56,139 nt of DNA from Clostridia bacterium (GTDB lineage: Bacteria; Bacillota; Clostridia; Oscillospirales; CAG-272). Shown piece by piece: positions 25,889-34,026 of this stretch. Position 1 is the first letter of the stretch; every line of letters starts with the position of its first letter. Location of the stretch: assembly GCA_017412045.1 (NCBI GenBank), contig JAFQOX010000154.1:1-56139 (forward strand), written 5' to 3'. The notes under the pieces were generated by a model. It saw only the letters and a program-made list of their open reading frames with translations, searched no databases and was not told the origin of the DNA. Both the position numbers and the translations under genes were made by a program.

Positions 25889-27004
25889 TCAACCCATAAC
25901 GAGCTTGATGATGAGACCGCCGACGACTGCGGATGCGATCTGACCGGAAACGTTAGTACCGATCGCGTGCATGAGCAGGTGGTTGGTGGGGTCCTCCTTG
26001 AGACCCATTTTCTGAACGACGCGGGAAGCCATCGGGAACGCGGAAATGCCTGCCGCACCAACCATGGGGTTGATCTTATCTTTGCAGAACAGGTTCATGA
26101 GCTTTGCGCACATAACGCCGCCGACGGTGTCGAAAATGAACGCGAACAGACCGAGCGCCATGATGATCAGTGTTTCAACACGGAGGAACTTATCTGCCTG
26201 CATCTGGAAGGAGATGGTAATGCCGAGAAGAAGCGTGATGATATTGGAGAACACTGTTTGTGCGGTATCGGAAAGAGAGTTCAGAACGCCGCATTCGCGG
26301 ATCAGGTTACCGAACATCAGCATACCGACGAGGGAGAGAGATTCGGGCGCGATCAATGCGGAAACGATGGTTACAATGATGGGGAAAAGGATTCTTGCGG
26401 TCTTGGAAACGTCGCCGGAAGCGTATTTCATACGGATCATACGTTCCTTCTTGGTCGTACAGGCCTTGATGACAACGGGCTGTACGATCGGAACGAGCGC
26501 CATATAGGAGTACGCAACGACAAGGATCGGACCGATGAAGTTAGAGCCGAGGGTATTGGCAACGTGGATGGCGGTAGGACCGTCAGCCGCGCCGATGATA
26601 CCGATGGAGGCTGCATCGACCATCGGGAAGCCGATCATAGCGGCAAGAAGAATGGTGACGAAAATACCGAACTGCGCCGCGCCGCCGAGAATAAAGAGCT
26701 TGGGGTTGGAAAGCAACGGTCCAAAGTCGATCATCGCACCGATACCGATGAAGAGCAAGAGGGGGAACGCTTCACTCGCTTCGATACCGACAGCGAACAA
26801 AGAAGAAATGATACCGCTTCCCTCGTTGATAACGGGCGAAAGCGGAAGGTTGACGAGAATTGCACCGAAGCCCATGGGGAGCAGGAGTGCGGGTTCCATG
26901 TCTTTTTTGATTGCGAGGTAGATGAGAAGACCGCCAATGAACCACATCGCAACCTGCGGCAATGTCAGAACACTGACAGCTTCAATAAGATAACTGAAGT
27001 CCAT
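25889..27004 (-). CDS. Na+-transporting carboxylic-acid decarboxylase beta subunit
   Basis: 371 residues with about ten membrane segments. Family motifs include LPMGFGAILVNLP, GAMIDFGPLL, GIIGAADGPTAI (the Asp/Gly loop for Na+), GNLIRECGV and HAIGTNVSGQIASAV. It couples decarboxylation of a biotin-bound carboxyl group (oxaloacetate, methylmalonyl-CoA or glutaconyl-CoA) to Na+ export; which one cannot be told because the alpha and biotin subunits are not in this window. The ATG at 27004 follows GGAGG, so the four codons upstream are dropped. Confidence 0.92.
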   Translation of the reverse strand: MDFSYLIEAVSVLTLPQVAMWFIGGLLIYLAIKKDMEPALLLPMGFGAILVNLPLSPVINEGSGIISSLFAVGIEASEAFPLLLFIGIGAMIDFGPLLSNPKLFILGGAAQFGIFVTILLAAMIGFPMVDAASIGIIGAADGPTAIHVANTLGSNFIGPILVVAYSYMALVPIVQPVVIKACTTKKERMIRMKYASGDVSKTARILFPIIVTIVSALIAPESLSLVGMLMFGNLIRECGVLNSLSDTAQTVFSNIITLLLGITISFQMQADKFLRVETLIIMALGLFAFIFDTVGGVMCAKLMNLFCKDKINPMVGAAGISAFPMASRVVQKMGLKEDPTNHLLMHAIGTNVSGQIASAVVGGLIIKLVMG

Positions 27005-27142
27005 AAGATCCTCCAAAATGATTTTGTCGCGGGATTGCTCCCAAAATTAAAAAATTCTTAACAATTTTATCATACCATTTTTTTCGGCATTAGTCAAGTT
27101 AAATAATGAAGTATTCAAGAAAAAATGGCAGACGGAAATTCG

Positions 27143-27877
27143 TTACGAGATGAAGCCGCCGTCGGCAGTCAGCGTCTGTCCGGTGATGAAGGATGCCTTT
27201 TCGCTTGCAAGGAAAAGAATCGCTTCCGCGATCTCGCGCGGATCCGCGATCCTGCCGAGCGGGGTTCTTTCGGCAAGCGCCTCCATCGCGTCTTCGTCGT
27301 AGCAGGCGTTCATTTCCGTATCCGTCACGCCGGGCGCGACGCAGTTGACGCGAATGCCCGAGGGTGCAAGCTCCTTGGCGAGTGCCTTGACGAGTCCGAT
27401 CACCGCCGCCTTGGAGGCGGAATAGGCGACCTCGCCCGAAGCGCCCGCCACGCCCCACATGGAGGAAACGGCGACGATGGCACCGCCACCCGCGGCGATC
27501 ATTTCCTTCGCCGCCGCTTGTGCAAGAAAGAAAACGCCCTTGGTATTGACGGAGAATACGCGGTCGTATTCCTCCTCCGTCGTCTGCGTAAAGAGGACGG
27601 GAAGAGAAATGCCCGCGTTGCAAACGAGCACATCAATCCCGCCGAATTCCATCATGGCTTTGGAGATCGTCCGCCGGCAGTCGGCGATGCTTTCCATATT
27701 CATCTGAAAGGTCACGGCGCGTACGCCGCACGCGGAGGCTTCCTCGGCAACGGCTTTTGCCTCCTGTTCTCTGCTTTGGTAACAAAGCAAAAGATCGTAG
27801 CCGTTTTCGGCAAATAAAAGGGCGCAAGCCTTCCCGATGCCGCGGGAAGCGCCCGTAATCACAGCAGTTTTATTCAT
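27143..27877 (-). CDS. SDR-family oxidoreductase (FabG-like)
   Basis: 244 residues, classical short-chain dehydrogenase. The NAD(P) motif TGASRGIG is at 8-15, followed by the structural CNAGIS, the active-site Ser in AVSSMWG, YSASK with the catalytic Tyr and Lys, and a C-terminal ITGQTLTADGG. It closely fits 3-oxoacyl-ACP reductases, but it stands alone and not in a fab cluster, so another keto substrate is possible. It sits 65 nt downstream of purA, separated from it by a terminator. Confidence 0.85.
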   Translation of the reverse strand: MNKTAVITGASRGIGKACALLFAENGYDLLLCYQSREQEAKAVAEEASACGVRAVTFQMNMESIADCRRTISKAMMEFGGIDVLVCNAGISLPVLFTQTTEEEYDRVFSVNTKGVFFLAQAAAKEMIAAGGGAIVAVSSMWGVAGASGEVAYSASKAAVIGLVKALAKELAPSGIRVNCVAPGVTDTEMNACYDEDAMEALAERTPLGRIADPREIAEAILFLASEKASFITGQTLTADGGFIS

Positions 27878-27880
27878 AGC

Positions 27881-27925
27881 AAAAATATTGCCGCAGAAAT
27901 ACGGTCGTATTTCTGCGGCAACCTT
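27881..27925 (-). terminator. Terminator after purA
   Basis: TGCCGCAGAAATAC pairs with GTATTTCTGCGGCA around GGTC, followed on the minus strand by ATATTTTT. Confidence 0.8.
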
Positions 27926-27942
27926 TCATCAAAATCGTTTGA

Positions 27943-29238
27943 TTAATACATTTCAACGTACTGGTCGCGAGCGGGACCGACGGAAACGTATTTGACGCGG
28001 CATTCCGTGAGCTTTTCGATGTATTCGACGTAACGGATCGCAGCCTCGGGAAGCTCGTCTCTGGTACGGCAGCCGGAAATGTCACAGCCCCAGCCGTCAA
28101 CGTATTCGATCACGGGCTTTGCTTCCGCAAGCTTGACGCGGTCGGTCGTGAAGGTGGTCGTCTGCTTGCCGTCTACCTCGTAAGCAACGCAAACGGGGAT
28201 CTTGTCCATATAGCTGAGAATATCCATCTTTGTGAGTGCGATTTCGGTCGCGCCCTGAATGCGCACGCCGTATTTGGATGCAACGACGTCGAAGGGACCG
28301 ACTCTGCGGGGTCTGCCCGTAGCCGCGCCGTATTCGCCGCCTGCTTCGCGGAGCTTTTTCGCGTTTTCTTCGTCGGGCGTGCCGTCCTTCCATTCAGCCG
28401 TGAAGGGACCTTCGCCAACGCAGGTGGAATAAGCCTTCATGATGCCGAGAACGTAGTCGAGACGGCAACCGGGAACACCCGCGCCGATCGGTGCGTAAGC
28501 GGCAATGGTGGGAGAGGAGGAGGTGTAAGGATAGATGCCGAAATCAATATCGCGGAGCGCGCCGAGCTGAGCCTCAAACATGATGTTCTTGCCTTCGGCG
28601 TTCGCAGCGTAAAGATATTCGCAAACGTCGCAAACGAAGGGCTTGAGTCTGTCGCCATAGGTGCGGAGCCATCTCATGGTTTCGTCAATATCGCTGGGCT
28701 CTGCTTTATAAACGCCCTCAATGGTGAGGTTTTTGAATGCAACCAGATCCTTAACCTGTCCGTAAAGAACTTCGTCAGAAGCGAAGAGGTCGCACATACG
28801 GAGCGCTTTTTTCATGTATTTATCACCGTAAACGGGAGAAATGCCGCGGCCTGTGGAGCCGTATTTCTTATCGGCAAGGCGCTGCTCCTCCAAGCGGTCA
28901 AGGCGAACGTGATAAGGCATACAGATAACGGCCTTATCGCTGATTTTAAGATTTTCGGGGGTGATTACGATACCGCCGGCAGTCAGATTATCAATTTCGC
29001 CGCAGAGGTGCTGCATATCAATAACCATACCGTTACCCATAACGTTAACTACCTCGGGACGGAGGATACCGGACGGGAGCAGATTGAGGATAAACTTTCC
29101 TCTTTCATTGATAACGGTGTGTCCCGCGTTGTTGCCGCCCTGATAGCGGCATACGATGTCGCTTTTTTCAGCGAGCAAATCGACCATACGGCCCTTGCCT
29201 TCATCGCCCCAGTTGATTCCGACAACAGATGTAAGCAT
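27943..29238 (-). CDS. purA: Adenylosuccinate synthase
   Basis: 431 residues. It converts IMP plus aspartate to adenylosuccinate with GTP, the first committed step to AMP. GINWGDEGKGRMVD (P-loop and catalytic Asp) opens the protein, GGNNAGHTV follows, and GSTGRGISPVYGDK, GRPRRVGPFD and TKMDIL (guanine recognition) are all present. Family enzymes usually read GxQWGDEGKGK; here the variant is INWGDEGKGR. The start at 29238 lies behind TTGGAGA. Confidence 0.96.
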   Translation of the reverse strand: MLTSVVGINWGDEGKGRMVDLLAEKSDIVCRYQGGNNAGHTVINERGKFILNLLPSGILRPEVVNVMGNGMVIDMQHLCGEIDNLTAGGIVITPENLKISDKAVICMPYHVRLDRLEEQRLADKKYGSTGRGISPVYGDKYMKKALRMCDLFASDEVLYGQVKDLVAFKNLTIEGVYKAEPSDIDETMRWLRTYGDRLKPFVCDVCEYLYAANAEGKNIMFEAQLGALRDIDFGIYPYTSSSPTIAAYAPIGAGVPGCRLDYVLGIMKAYSTCVGEGPFTAEWKDGTPDEENAKKLREAGGEYGAATGRPRRVGPFDVVASKYGVRIQGATEIALTKMDILSYMDKIPVCVAYEVDGKQTTTFTTDRVKLAEAKPVIEYVDGWGCDISGCRTRDELPEAAIRYVEYIEKLTECRVKYVSVGPARDQYVEMY

Positions 29239-29294
29239 AATATTCTATCTCCAATCGACTTTGTAATTTTGTCCCGTGCATACGAGTACATTTT

Positions 29295-29323
29295 ATTATA
29301 CCATCAGATCGGACGGAATGCAA
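29295..29323 (-). promoter_or_regulatory. Promoter of purA
   Basis: Minus strand TTGCAT, 17 nt, TATAAT with TG extension. Confidence 0.75.
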
Positions 29324-29381
29324 TACTTACAGCCGATTTTTTGCGAAAAAATTAAAAAAACTGATTTTCAGAAATGTTTCC

Positions 29382-29410
29382 TTGACTTGCGGAGAAAATT
29401 ATGGTATAGT
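29382..29410 (+). promoter_or_regulatory. Promoter of the NYN gene
   Basis: TTGACT, 17 nt, TATAGT, about 80 nt before the start. Confidence 0.78.
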
Positions 29411-29489
29411 AAATGTGACGGAAGATTGACTTTTTCAGAAGAAAAAACACAGCAAATTACCATGAAATCAAGCAAAGGAGGTGAACGAA

Positions 29490-30251
29490 ATGGCATTCAG
29501 AACAAAAAAACTCCCGTCCTGCATCGCATTCGTGGATTTCGAGCATTGGTATATCGGGCTGGAACGCCAATACGGTGTCAAGCCGGATCTCCATGCGTGG
29601 AAGGAAGAGCTTTCGCAAAAATACGACGTGACGGAAATCGCGGTTTTCGGCGACTTCTCCAACGCGGGTCTGCGCGGTGAGCTGGACAAGCTCCGCAACG
29701 TCACGCCGATGATCTTCGATACCAAAAATTCCAGCGAGCATTACAAAAAGGATTTTACGGACTTTATCATGCTCGACTATATTTATCAGAAGGCGATGAC
29801 GCAAAAGAACATTGATACCTTCATTATCTTCACGGGCGACGGCCACTTTTCCTCGGTCGTTCGTTTTATTATCAATCAATGTCATAAGAAAGTCGGCATC
29901 TACGGCGTCACGGGCGCGGTATCCGCGCAGCTCAAGCTCTCCGCTTCATGGCATCACGAGCTCCCGTCCGATTCCGAGGTTTACAAGACCTACTATAAGC
30001 TGATCGCGAAAAATTTCGATTATCTGACCGTTCACAGAGAATTCGGCATCAACGCCACGCCCGAAAAAATCGTGGAAAGAATTTCGCAAAAGCATAATAT
30101 TGAAAAAGTGGAGATCGCAAAGGCGCTCTGCCAGATGCTGGACGACGGCTATATTTACAAGGCGGTCGTCAAGGATGAAAAAAATCAGAAGATTTCCATT
30201 CTGAAGCCCAATTGGGATCTGCTCGCCAGAGACAAGCTCTGGAAGCATTGA
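29490..30251 (+). CDS. NYN-domain (LabA/DUF88-like) protein, possible ribonuclease
   Basis: 253 residues. A PIN-like NYN domain covers about 8-160: acidic Asp in AFVDFEHWY, then KDFTDFIMLDYI and FTGDGHFSSVVRF, the three conserved acid positions for metal-dependent RNA cleavage. Residues 180-253 look like a winged-helix/LOTUS-type tail (INATPEKIVERISQKHNI). It probably acts on RNA; the substrate is unknown. A full AAAGGAGGTGA Shine-Dalgarno fixes the ATG at 29490, and the GTG at 29481 is part of it. Confidence 0.82.
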   Translation: MAFRTKKLPSCIAFVDFEHWYIGLERQYGVKPDLHAWKEELSQKYDVTEIAVFGDFSNAGLRGELDKLRNVTPMIFDTKNSSEHYKKDFTDFIMLDYIYQKAMTQKNIDTFIIFTGDGHFSSVVRFIINQCHKKVGIYGVTGAVSAQLKLSASWHHELPSDSEVYKTYYKLIAKNFDYLTVHREFGINATPEKIVERISQKHNIEKVEIAKALCQMLDDGYIYKAVVKDEKNQKISILKPNWDLLARDKLWKH

Positions 30252-30274
30252 GATGAATTGATAACGTAAAGCCG

Positions 30275-30310
30275 AAAAAGGCGGAGAACCTTCGTTCCCC
30301 GCCTTTTTGT
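30275..30310 (+). terminator. Terminator of the NYN gene
   Basis: AAAAAGGCGGAGAAC pairs with GTTCCCCGCCTTTTT around CTTC. Confidence 0.85.
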
Positions 30311-30346
30311 TAAGGAGATTTATATCAAGTAAGAATTCTTGCCGAT

Positions 30347-30547
30347 TTATTTGCCCATCATGATCTGAGAGATGACGTCGAGCACCTTCTGATGACAGCC
30401 GCCGCAACCGGTGGAGCAGTGAGTGACCTTCTGAACGTCCTCGAAAGCTTCCAGAACGTTGCTGAGATCCTTGTGCTGATCGAGCGCGTTCGCGATGTCG
30501 GCGTAGCTGACCTGCTTGCAATTGCATACCATATAATTTTCTACCAT
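30347..30547 (-). CDS. BFD-like [2Fe-2S] ferredoxin
   Basis: 66 residues. The pattern VCNCKQVSYADI followed by THCSTGCGGCH matches the four cysteines of bacterioferritin-associated-ferredoxin-like domains, which hold one [2Fe-2S] cluster. It may mobilise iron or pass electrons. The ATG at 30547 is chosen because the frame upstream overlaps the preceding gene. The RBS AAAGG is 13-14 nt away, longer than usual. Confidence 0.78.
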   Translation of the reverse strand: MVENYMVCNCKQVSYADIANALDQHKDLSNVLEAFEDVQKVTHCSTGCGGCHQKVLDVISQIMMGK

Positions 30548-30576
30548 AATTAAAACCAAACCTTTCTGAAAATTTC

Positions 30577-31071
30577 TTACCATCCGCGTACCGTCGAAAC
30601 GATTTTTTCGACGGCGTGGTCAAGGCTTTTGCATTCATAAATGCGTGTATTGTCGTTTACGAAAATGCTGTGAAGGATCGGATACCAGCAGGGCGTGCGG
30701 AGCATACTCTCCGTTTCGCTCTCGTCGCGTAAATAAAAAATATGTACGCGCTTGCCGAGCATACTTGCCGCCGTCAGTTCACAGACCGAGCCGGGACAAT
30801 CCGCCGACTCCAGAAGAAAGATCGCGTCCGTGCAATCCTGCACCATTTTCCGTTCGGTGCGCACGATATCGCGGTCCCGCATACCGTCGGACTCAAAATA
30901 AAAGGGACCGACGTATTCCATATCCTCCTTGATCATGAGACCTGCGCCCGGATGCAGGAGGTGCTTGACGTCTCCGAGAAGCACCGCGCGATAATCCCGG
31001 GAGGCGTTTTCGACGTATCCGTTCAGCAAATAGTCGAAATGAAATTTGCCGCCGCAATATAATTTTCTCAT
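30577..31071 (-). CDS. Nucleoside 2-deoxyribosyltransferase-like protein
   Basis: 164 residues from the ATG at 31071, or 169 from 31086; neither has an ideal SD. The N-terminus MRKLYCGGKFHFDY and the later DRDIVRTERKMVQDCTDAIF and GSVCELTAASMLGKRVHIFYL resemble the Rossmann-like fold of nucleoside deoxyribosyltransferases, with GSVCEL in the position of the catalytic Glu. Related folds also occur in toxin and nucleotide-sensing proteins. The function is therefore only suggested. Confidence 0.6.
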   Translation of the reverse strand: MRKLYCGGKFHFDYLLNGYVENASRDYRAVLLGDVKHLLHPGAGLMIKEDMEYVGPFYFESDGMRDRDIVRTERKMVQDCTDAIFLLESADCPGSVCELTAASMLGKRVHIFYLRDESETESMLRTPCWYPILHSIFVNDNTRIYECKSLDHAVEKIVSTVRGW

Positions 31072-31097
31072 ATCCTTTGATCCCATATATCATTTGC

Positions 31098-31130
31098 GAA
31101 AGAATCGGCAGTGAGGCTGCCGATTCTTTT
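31098..31130 (-). terminator. Terminator after rubrerythrin
   Basis: AGAATCGGCAG pairs with CTGCCGATTCT around TGAGG, with a T-rich end on the minus strand. Confidence 0.75.
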
Positions 31131-31141
31131 ATGACGTGAAA

Positions 31142-31687
31142 TTATTTGAAGTATCTGTTGAGGAGACCTTCGAACGCTCTGCCGTGTCTTGCTTCGTCCT
31201 TTGCCATTTCGTGAACGGTGTCGTGGATTGCGTCGAGATTTGCAGCCTTTGCGCGTTTTGCGAGGTCGAACTTGCCTGCGGTAGCGCCATTTTCAGCGGC
31301 AACGCGGAGCTCGAGGTTCTTTTTGGTGCTGGGAGTTACGACTTCGCCGAGAATTTCTGCGAACTTAGCAGCGTGTTCTGCTTCTTCGTAAGCTGCCTTT
31401 TCCCAATAGAGACCGATTTCGGGATAGCCTTCTCTGAAAGCAACTCTGGACATTGCGAGGTACATGCCGACCTCGGAGCATTCGCCGTTGAAGTTTGCGC
31501 GGAGATCGTTGATGATGTCTTCGGAAACGCCTTCGGTAATACCTACGACGTGCTCGGTAGCCCAGGACATTCTCTTTTCTTCGATCTTTTCAAATTTTTC
31601 TGCGGGAACCTTGCACTGGGGGCATCTCTCGGGAGCGCTGTCGCCTTCGTGAATATAACCGCATACCTTGCATACAAATTTTGCCAT
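31142..31687 (-). CDS. rbr: Reverse rubrerythrin
   Basis: 181 residues. A rubredoxin-like Fe(Cys)4 domain lies at the N-terminus ([12 protein letters not shown] ... CPQCKVP), followed by a ferritin-like diiron four-helix domain with [21 protein letters not shown] and [10 protein letters not shown]. This order, rubredoxin first, defines the reverse rubrerythrins of clostridia, which reduce H2O2 and O2. AGGAGG lies 6-7 nt before the ATG. The PerR-like gene is upstream on the same strand, so peroxide control is likely. The 25-codon frame extension upstream is inside that gene and is rejected. Confidence 0.93.
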   Translation of the reverse strand: MAKFVCKVCGYIHEGDSAPERCPQCKVPAEKFEKIEEKRMSWATEHVVGITEGVSEDIINDLRANFNGECSEVGMYLAMSRVAFREGYPEIGLYWEKAAYEEAEHAAKFAEILGEVVTPSTKKNLELRVAAENGATAGKFDLAKRAKAANLDAIHDTVHEMAKDEARHGRAFEGLLNRYFK

Positions 31688-31725
31688 AATAAAATCCTCC
31701 TGAAAATTATAGATAGTGAAATAAA

Positions 31726-32112
31726 TTAAAGTTCTGTTTCTTGTTGCAGACAATCTCTGCATACGCCTTTCAGCGTGGTATTCGCTTCGTGTATTTTGAT
31801 ATGAAGCGATTCTTCGATCGGATGCGTATCAAAAACCCGACTGATATCTTCGATCTTTCCGCACGCTTCGCAGAAAAAATGCGTGTGCGGATGTGTGTGT
31901 CCGTCGTACCGCTCCTTGCCCTCTCTGTCGGGACCGACCTTGATGACGTCGCCCATCTCCACGAGCAGAGCCAGATTGCGGTAGACCGTGCCCAGACTGA
32001 TATTCGGGATCTCCTCCCGAATGCTTGCGAAAATCATATCCGCGTTGGGGTGGTCGTAACGGCTGTGAAGATTCCTGAGGATCGCATCCCTTTGTCTGGA
32101 ATATTTCAGCAT
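31726..32112 (-). CDS. Fur-family regulator, PerR-like
   Basis: 128 residues. A winged helix covers 1-80 ([24 protein letters not shown] recognition helix). The metal domain has [15 protein letters not shown] and the pair CRDC near the end, forming the structural Zn site. The His-rich stretch and its position upstream of reverse rubrerythrin favour a peroxide-sensing PerR over Fur. A perfect 6-1-6 palindrome between its promoter and ATG suggests autoregulation. Confidence 0.86.
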   Translation of the reverse strand: MLKYSRQRDAILRNLHSRYDHPNADMIFASIREEIPNISLGTVYRNLALLVEMGDVIKVGPDREGKERYDGHTHPHTHFFCEACGKIEDISRVFDTHPIEESLHIKIHEANTTLKGVCRDCLQQETEL

Positions 32113-32133
32113 AGGGTCAACCGCCTTTCGATG

Positions 32134-32182
32134 TTAGGAATCATTCCTGTTTTTATTATATCACAAACTCGGATTTTGTCAA
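32134..32182 (-). promoter_or_regulatory. Promoter and operator of the PerR-like gene
   Basis: Minus strand TTGACA (32177-32182), 16 nt, TATAAT (32155-32160). Just downstream is the palindrome AGGAATCATTCCT (32136-32148), a plausible binding site for the regulator itself. Confidence 0.75.
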
Positions 32183-32340
32183 GAGCTTTTTGCAAATTTC
32201 TTAAAAAAGTTTTTGGAAAGCTTTTTCCGAATTTCCGATGATACCGGAGTCGTATCCGTTGCCGTACCGGGAAGGATTCCGAGATTACGTTTTGCAGGCT
32301 TCTTTTTTCTGGGGAGCCGTCGTTCGAAATCAGGAATCAT
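32179..32340 (-). CDS. Possible 53-residue basic peptide
   Basis: Open frame from the ATG at 32340, rich in Lys and Arg (RRLPRKKKPAKRN near the N-terminus, RKKLSKNFFKKF near the end). It starts only about 10 nt after a good -10 box, so the mRNA would be nearly leaderless, and no SD exists. Its stop codon lies inside the -35 of the PerR-like gene. It may be a real small protein or chance. Confidence 0.2.
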   Translation of the reverse strand: MIPDFERRLPRKKKPAKRNLGILPGTATDTTPVSSEIRKKLSKNFFKKFAKSS

Positions 32341-32378
32341 TCTTGATTTCATTATACCATAAATAACGGATTTGTCAA
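32326..32378 (-). promoter_or_regulatory. Second promoter-operator unit upstream of the PerR-like gene
   Basis: TTGACA (32373-32378), 16 nt, TATAAT (32351-32356) on the minus strand, overlapping a 25-nt near-perfect palindrome centred on GAATCATTC (32326-32350). It is organised like the unit at 32134-32182. Confidence 0.65.
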
Positions 32379-32444
32379 TACTTTTTTTGAAAAAACAAAA
32401 GAAAAAATATTTTTAAAAAAGTTGAAAATATTTTAAAAAAGGTA

Positions 32445-32473
32445 TTGACAAATTGAATTCCTTGTGATAGAAT
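32445..32473 (+). promoter_or_regulatory. Promoter of tRNA-Ser
   Basis: TTGACA, 17 nt, TAGAAT, 50 nt before the tRNA. Confidence 0.82.
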
Positions 32474-32522
32474 AGTGGAGCAGTCGAGCGAGAGCGGCGA
32501 CGGCAAACAATCAAATAGCTTT

Positions 32523-32613
32523 GGAGAAGTCGCCTAGTTGGTCGAGGGCGCACGATTGGAAATCGTGTAACCGGTAAAACGGTTCGAGAGTTCGAATCTC
32601 TCCTTCTCCGCCA
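32523..32613 (+). tRNA. tRNA-Ser (GGA)
   Basis: Class II tRNA with acceptor GGAGAAG/CTTCTCC, anticodon stem CACGA/TCGTG enclosing TTGGAAA (anticodon GGA), a long variable arm, T arm GAGTTCGAATCTC and encoded CCA. Confidence 0.95.
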
Positions 32614-32616
32614 ACA

Positions 32617-32656
32617 AAAAACGCACTTTTGTCTACCGACAAAGGTGCGTTTTTTG
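32617..32656 (+). terminator. tRNA-Ser terminator
   Basis: AAAACGCAC(T)TTTGT pairs with ACAAAGGTGCGTTTTTT. Confidence 0.85.
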
Positions 32657-32832
32657 AATGAAGCGCGCCTGTGGCGCATGAAAAATGAAGCAGGGCTTCG
32701 CCCTATGAAGTGTGCCTTACGGCACATGAGGTGCACGGGCGCGCTTCGCTTCATGTTCCGCTTGCGGAACGCTTCATGGCAACGGCAACTTGTTGCAGTT
32801 GCCGCTTCATATTGCTAACGGCAATGCTTCAT
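32657..32832. repeat. Array of short hairpins separated by ATGAAG
   Basis: At least six different small hairpins (GCGCC/GGCGC, AGGGC/GCCCT, GTGCC/GGCAC, TTCCGC/GCGGAA, CGGCAAC/GTTGCCG, ATTGC/GCAAT) stand in a row. The spacer ATGAAG or its complement CTTCAT joins them. The spacer is constant and the stems vary. It lies just after the tRNA-Ser terminator. No reading frame fits. Confidence 0.7.
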
Positions 32833-32896
32833 TACCAAAGTTTTCCTTGCGAACCTTTCACAAAGAGAGCAGGAACCTTGATGGAGGAATCGTAAC

Positions 32897-33253
32897 ATGC
32901 TCGGATTTTTTCAAAAGAGAACGCAATGCAGAACCCATACGACTGACAAAATGGAAATTCCGTTAGAAAACATTCGGAAAATTGATCGAGCCGGCATTTT
33001 ATATATCGATCCTGAAGGGAATTCCGCAAGCATTCGGTACGCCGACGCCCATAAGGGCTGGTGCAAAAGCAAATCCGTCAAAAAATCAAATTCTCCGTAT
33101 ATCTGCGATCGGACCAAAGCGGATGGATGGAAAATCATCTTTTATACCAATCCTCAAGTCATCTTTGTTGCAGATGCAGGTCACGGCGGTCTGTGGAACG
33201 ACGTGCTCAACAGAATTTGGTTGCAGGGATACCGTTCCTTTGATTATGATTGA
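32897..33253 (+). CDS. Hypothetical protein, 118 aa
   Basis: I do not recognise it. It has no signal or membrane segment; the centre is beta-rich (AGILYIDPEGNSASIRYADAH) and the C-terminus is aromatic (GHGGLWNDVLNRIWLQGY). GAGGA lies 8 nt before the ATG. It is followed by a strong terminator, which supports a transcribed gene; no promoter was recognised in the hairpin array before it. Confidence 0.5.
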   Translation: MLGFFQKRTQCRTHTTDKMEIPLENIRKIDRAGILYIDPEGNSASIRYADAHKGWCKSKSVKKSNSPYICDRTKADGWKIIFYTNPQVIFVADAGHGGLWNDVLNRIWLQGYRSFDYD

Positions 33254-33281
33254 TTTTTATGAAAAGCTGTTTATTGACGGG

Positions 33282-33325
33282 GCGCAATTCCGAAATCAAG
33301 GAATTGCGTTTCTCTTTGTTTTTTA
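33282..33325 (+). terminator. Terminator
   Basis: GCGCAATTCC pairs with GGAATTGCG around GAAATCAA, then a T-rich tail. Confidence 0.78.
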
Positions 33326-33402
33326 AAAGCGGGCACCCTGCGGTGTCCATGCCGGTTTTGCGTCAATTCCTATCGCATAAAAGATAAAAGGGAGTGTTTT
33401 CT

Positions 33403-33915
33403 ATGGCGAAAAACTTTTTGTGGGTCACCAATACCGAAGACAACGTACGGTTTTATTCGGACTCCGCGCAAAAGACCAATCTTTCGCTTTATTTTGCCCA
33501 TGGTATCGATCCCGAAGTGAAGAAAAGCATCTGCGGATTTATCCGTTATCTGAGAAGGGAATTTTTCTTTCCTATCCGGTGTAACGTTTATTTTTGCAAT
33601 CGGGAGAAATTCCGCTCCTCCAAGGGTGGTTATTGCTACGGCATCTTTTTTTCCAACGATCAAAGCGACGGACGTATATATCCGCAAATCTACGTGCCCG
33701 TAAAAATCGGATTATACGCCGTCTGTCATTCGCTCTGCCATGAGCTGACACACTATTTTCAATGGTATTTTTTCGTGGATCGGGAAAAAGACAGCCGCGC
33801 TTTGGAAATACAGGCATCCCGCTACGCAAACCGCATCGTGGAAGATTATGCCTGCGAGAGCGGCGCGTTTACGGAAATGACAAGTGGCGAGGCTGTTTCT
33901 TCCAATGGATCATAA
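33403..33915 (+). CDS. Small putative zinc metallopeptidase-like protein
   Basis: 170 residues. CHELTHYFQWYF contains a HExxH motif (H113, E114, H117) and a downstream Glu lies in RALEIQASRYA, the arrangement of compact zinc metallopeptidases. No signal peptide is present, so it would act in the cytoplasm. I do not recognise the family, and the remaining sequence (TNTEDNVRFYSDSAQKTN) gives no further hint. GGGAGTG is 7 nt before the ATG at 33403, preferred to 33394. Confidence 0.6.
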   Translation: MAKNFLWVTNTEDNVRFYSDSAQKTNLSLYFAHGIDPEVKKSICGFIRYLRREFFFPIRCNVYFCNREKFRSSKGGYCYGIFFSNDQSDGRIYPQIYVPVKIGLYAVCHSLCHELTHYFQWYFFVDREKDSRALEIQASRYANRIVEDYACESGAFTEMTSGEAVSSNGS

Positions 33916-33956
33916 ACACGAATATTTTTAATTTTTTATGATTCCGTTGAAAAGGA

Positions 33957-33985
33957 TTGCGATATTTTGATTCTTATGATATAAT
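33957..33985 (+). promoter_or_regulatory. Promoter of the phosphatase gene
   Basis: TTGCGA, 17 nt, TATAAT, about 40 nt before the start. Confidence 0.72.
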
Positions 33986-34026
33986 AAAAAGGTTCTGATT
34001 CTTAATTCAAACACGGAGGCTTCAAA

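Noticed and set aside
32657..32832. CRISPR array
   Set aside because: Repeat unit is only ATGAAG, intervals are short self-complementary hairpins of varied length, and no cas gene is near.
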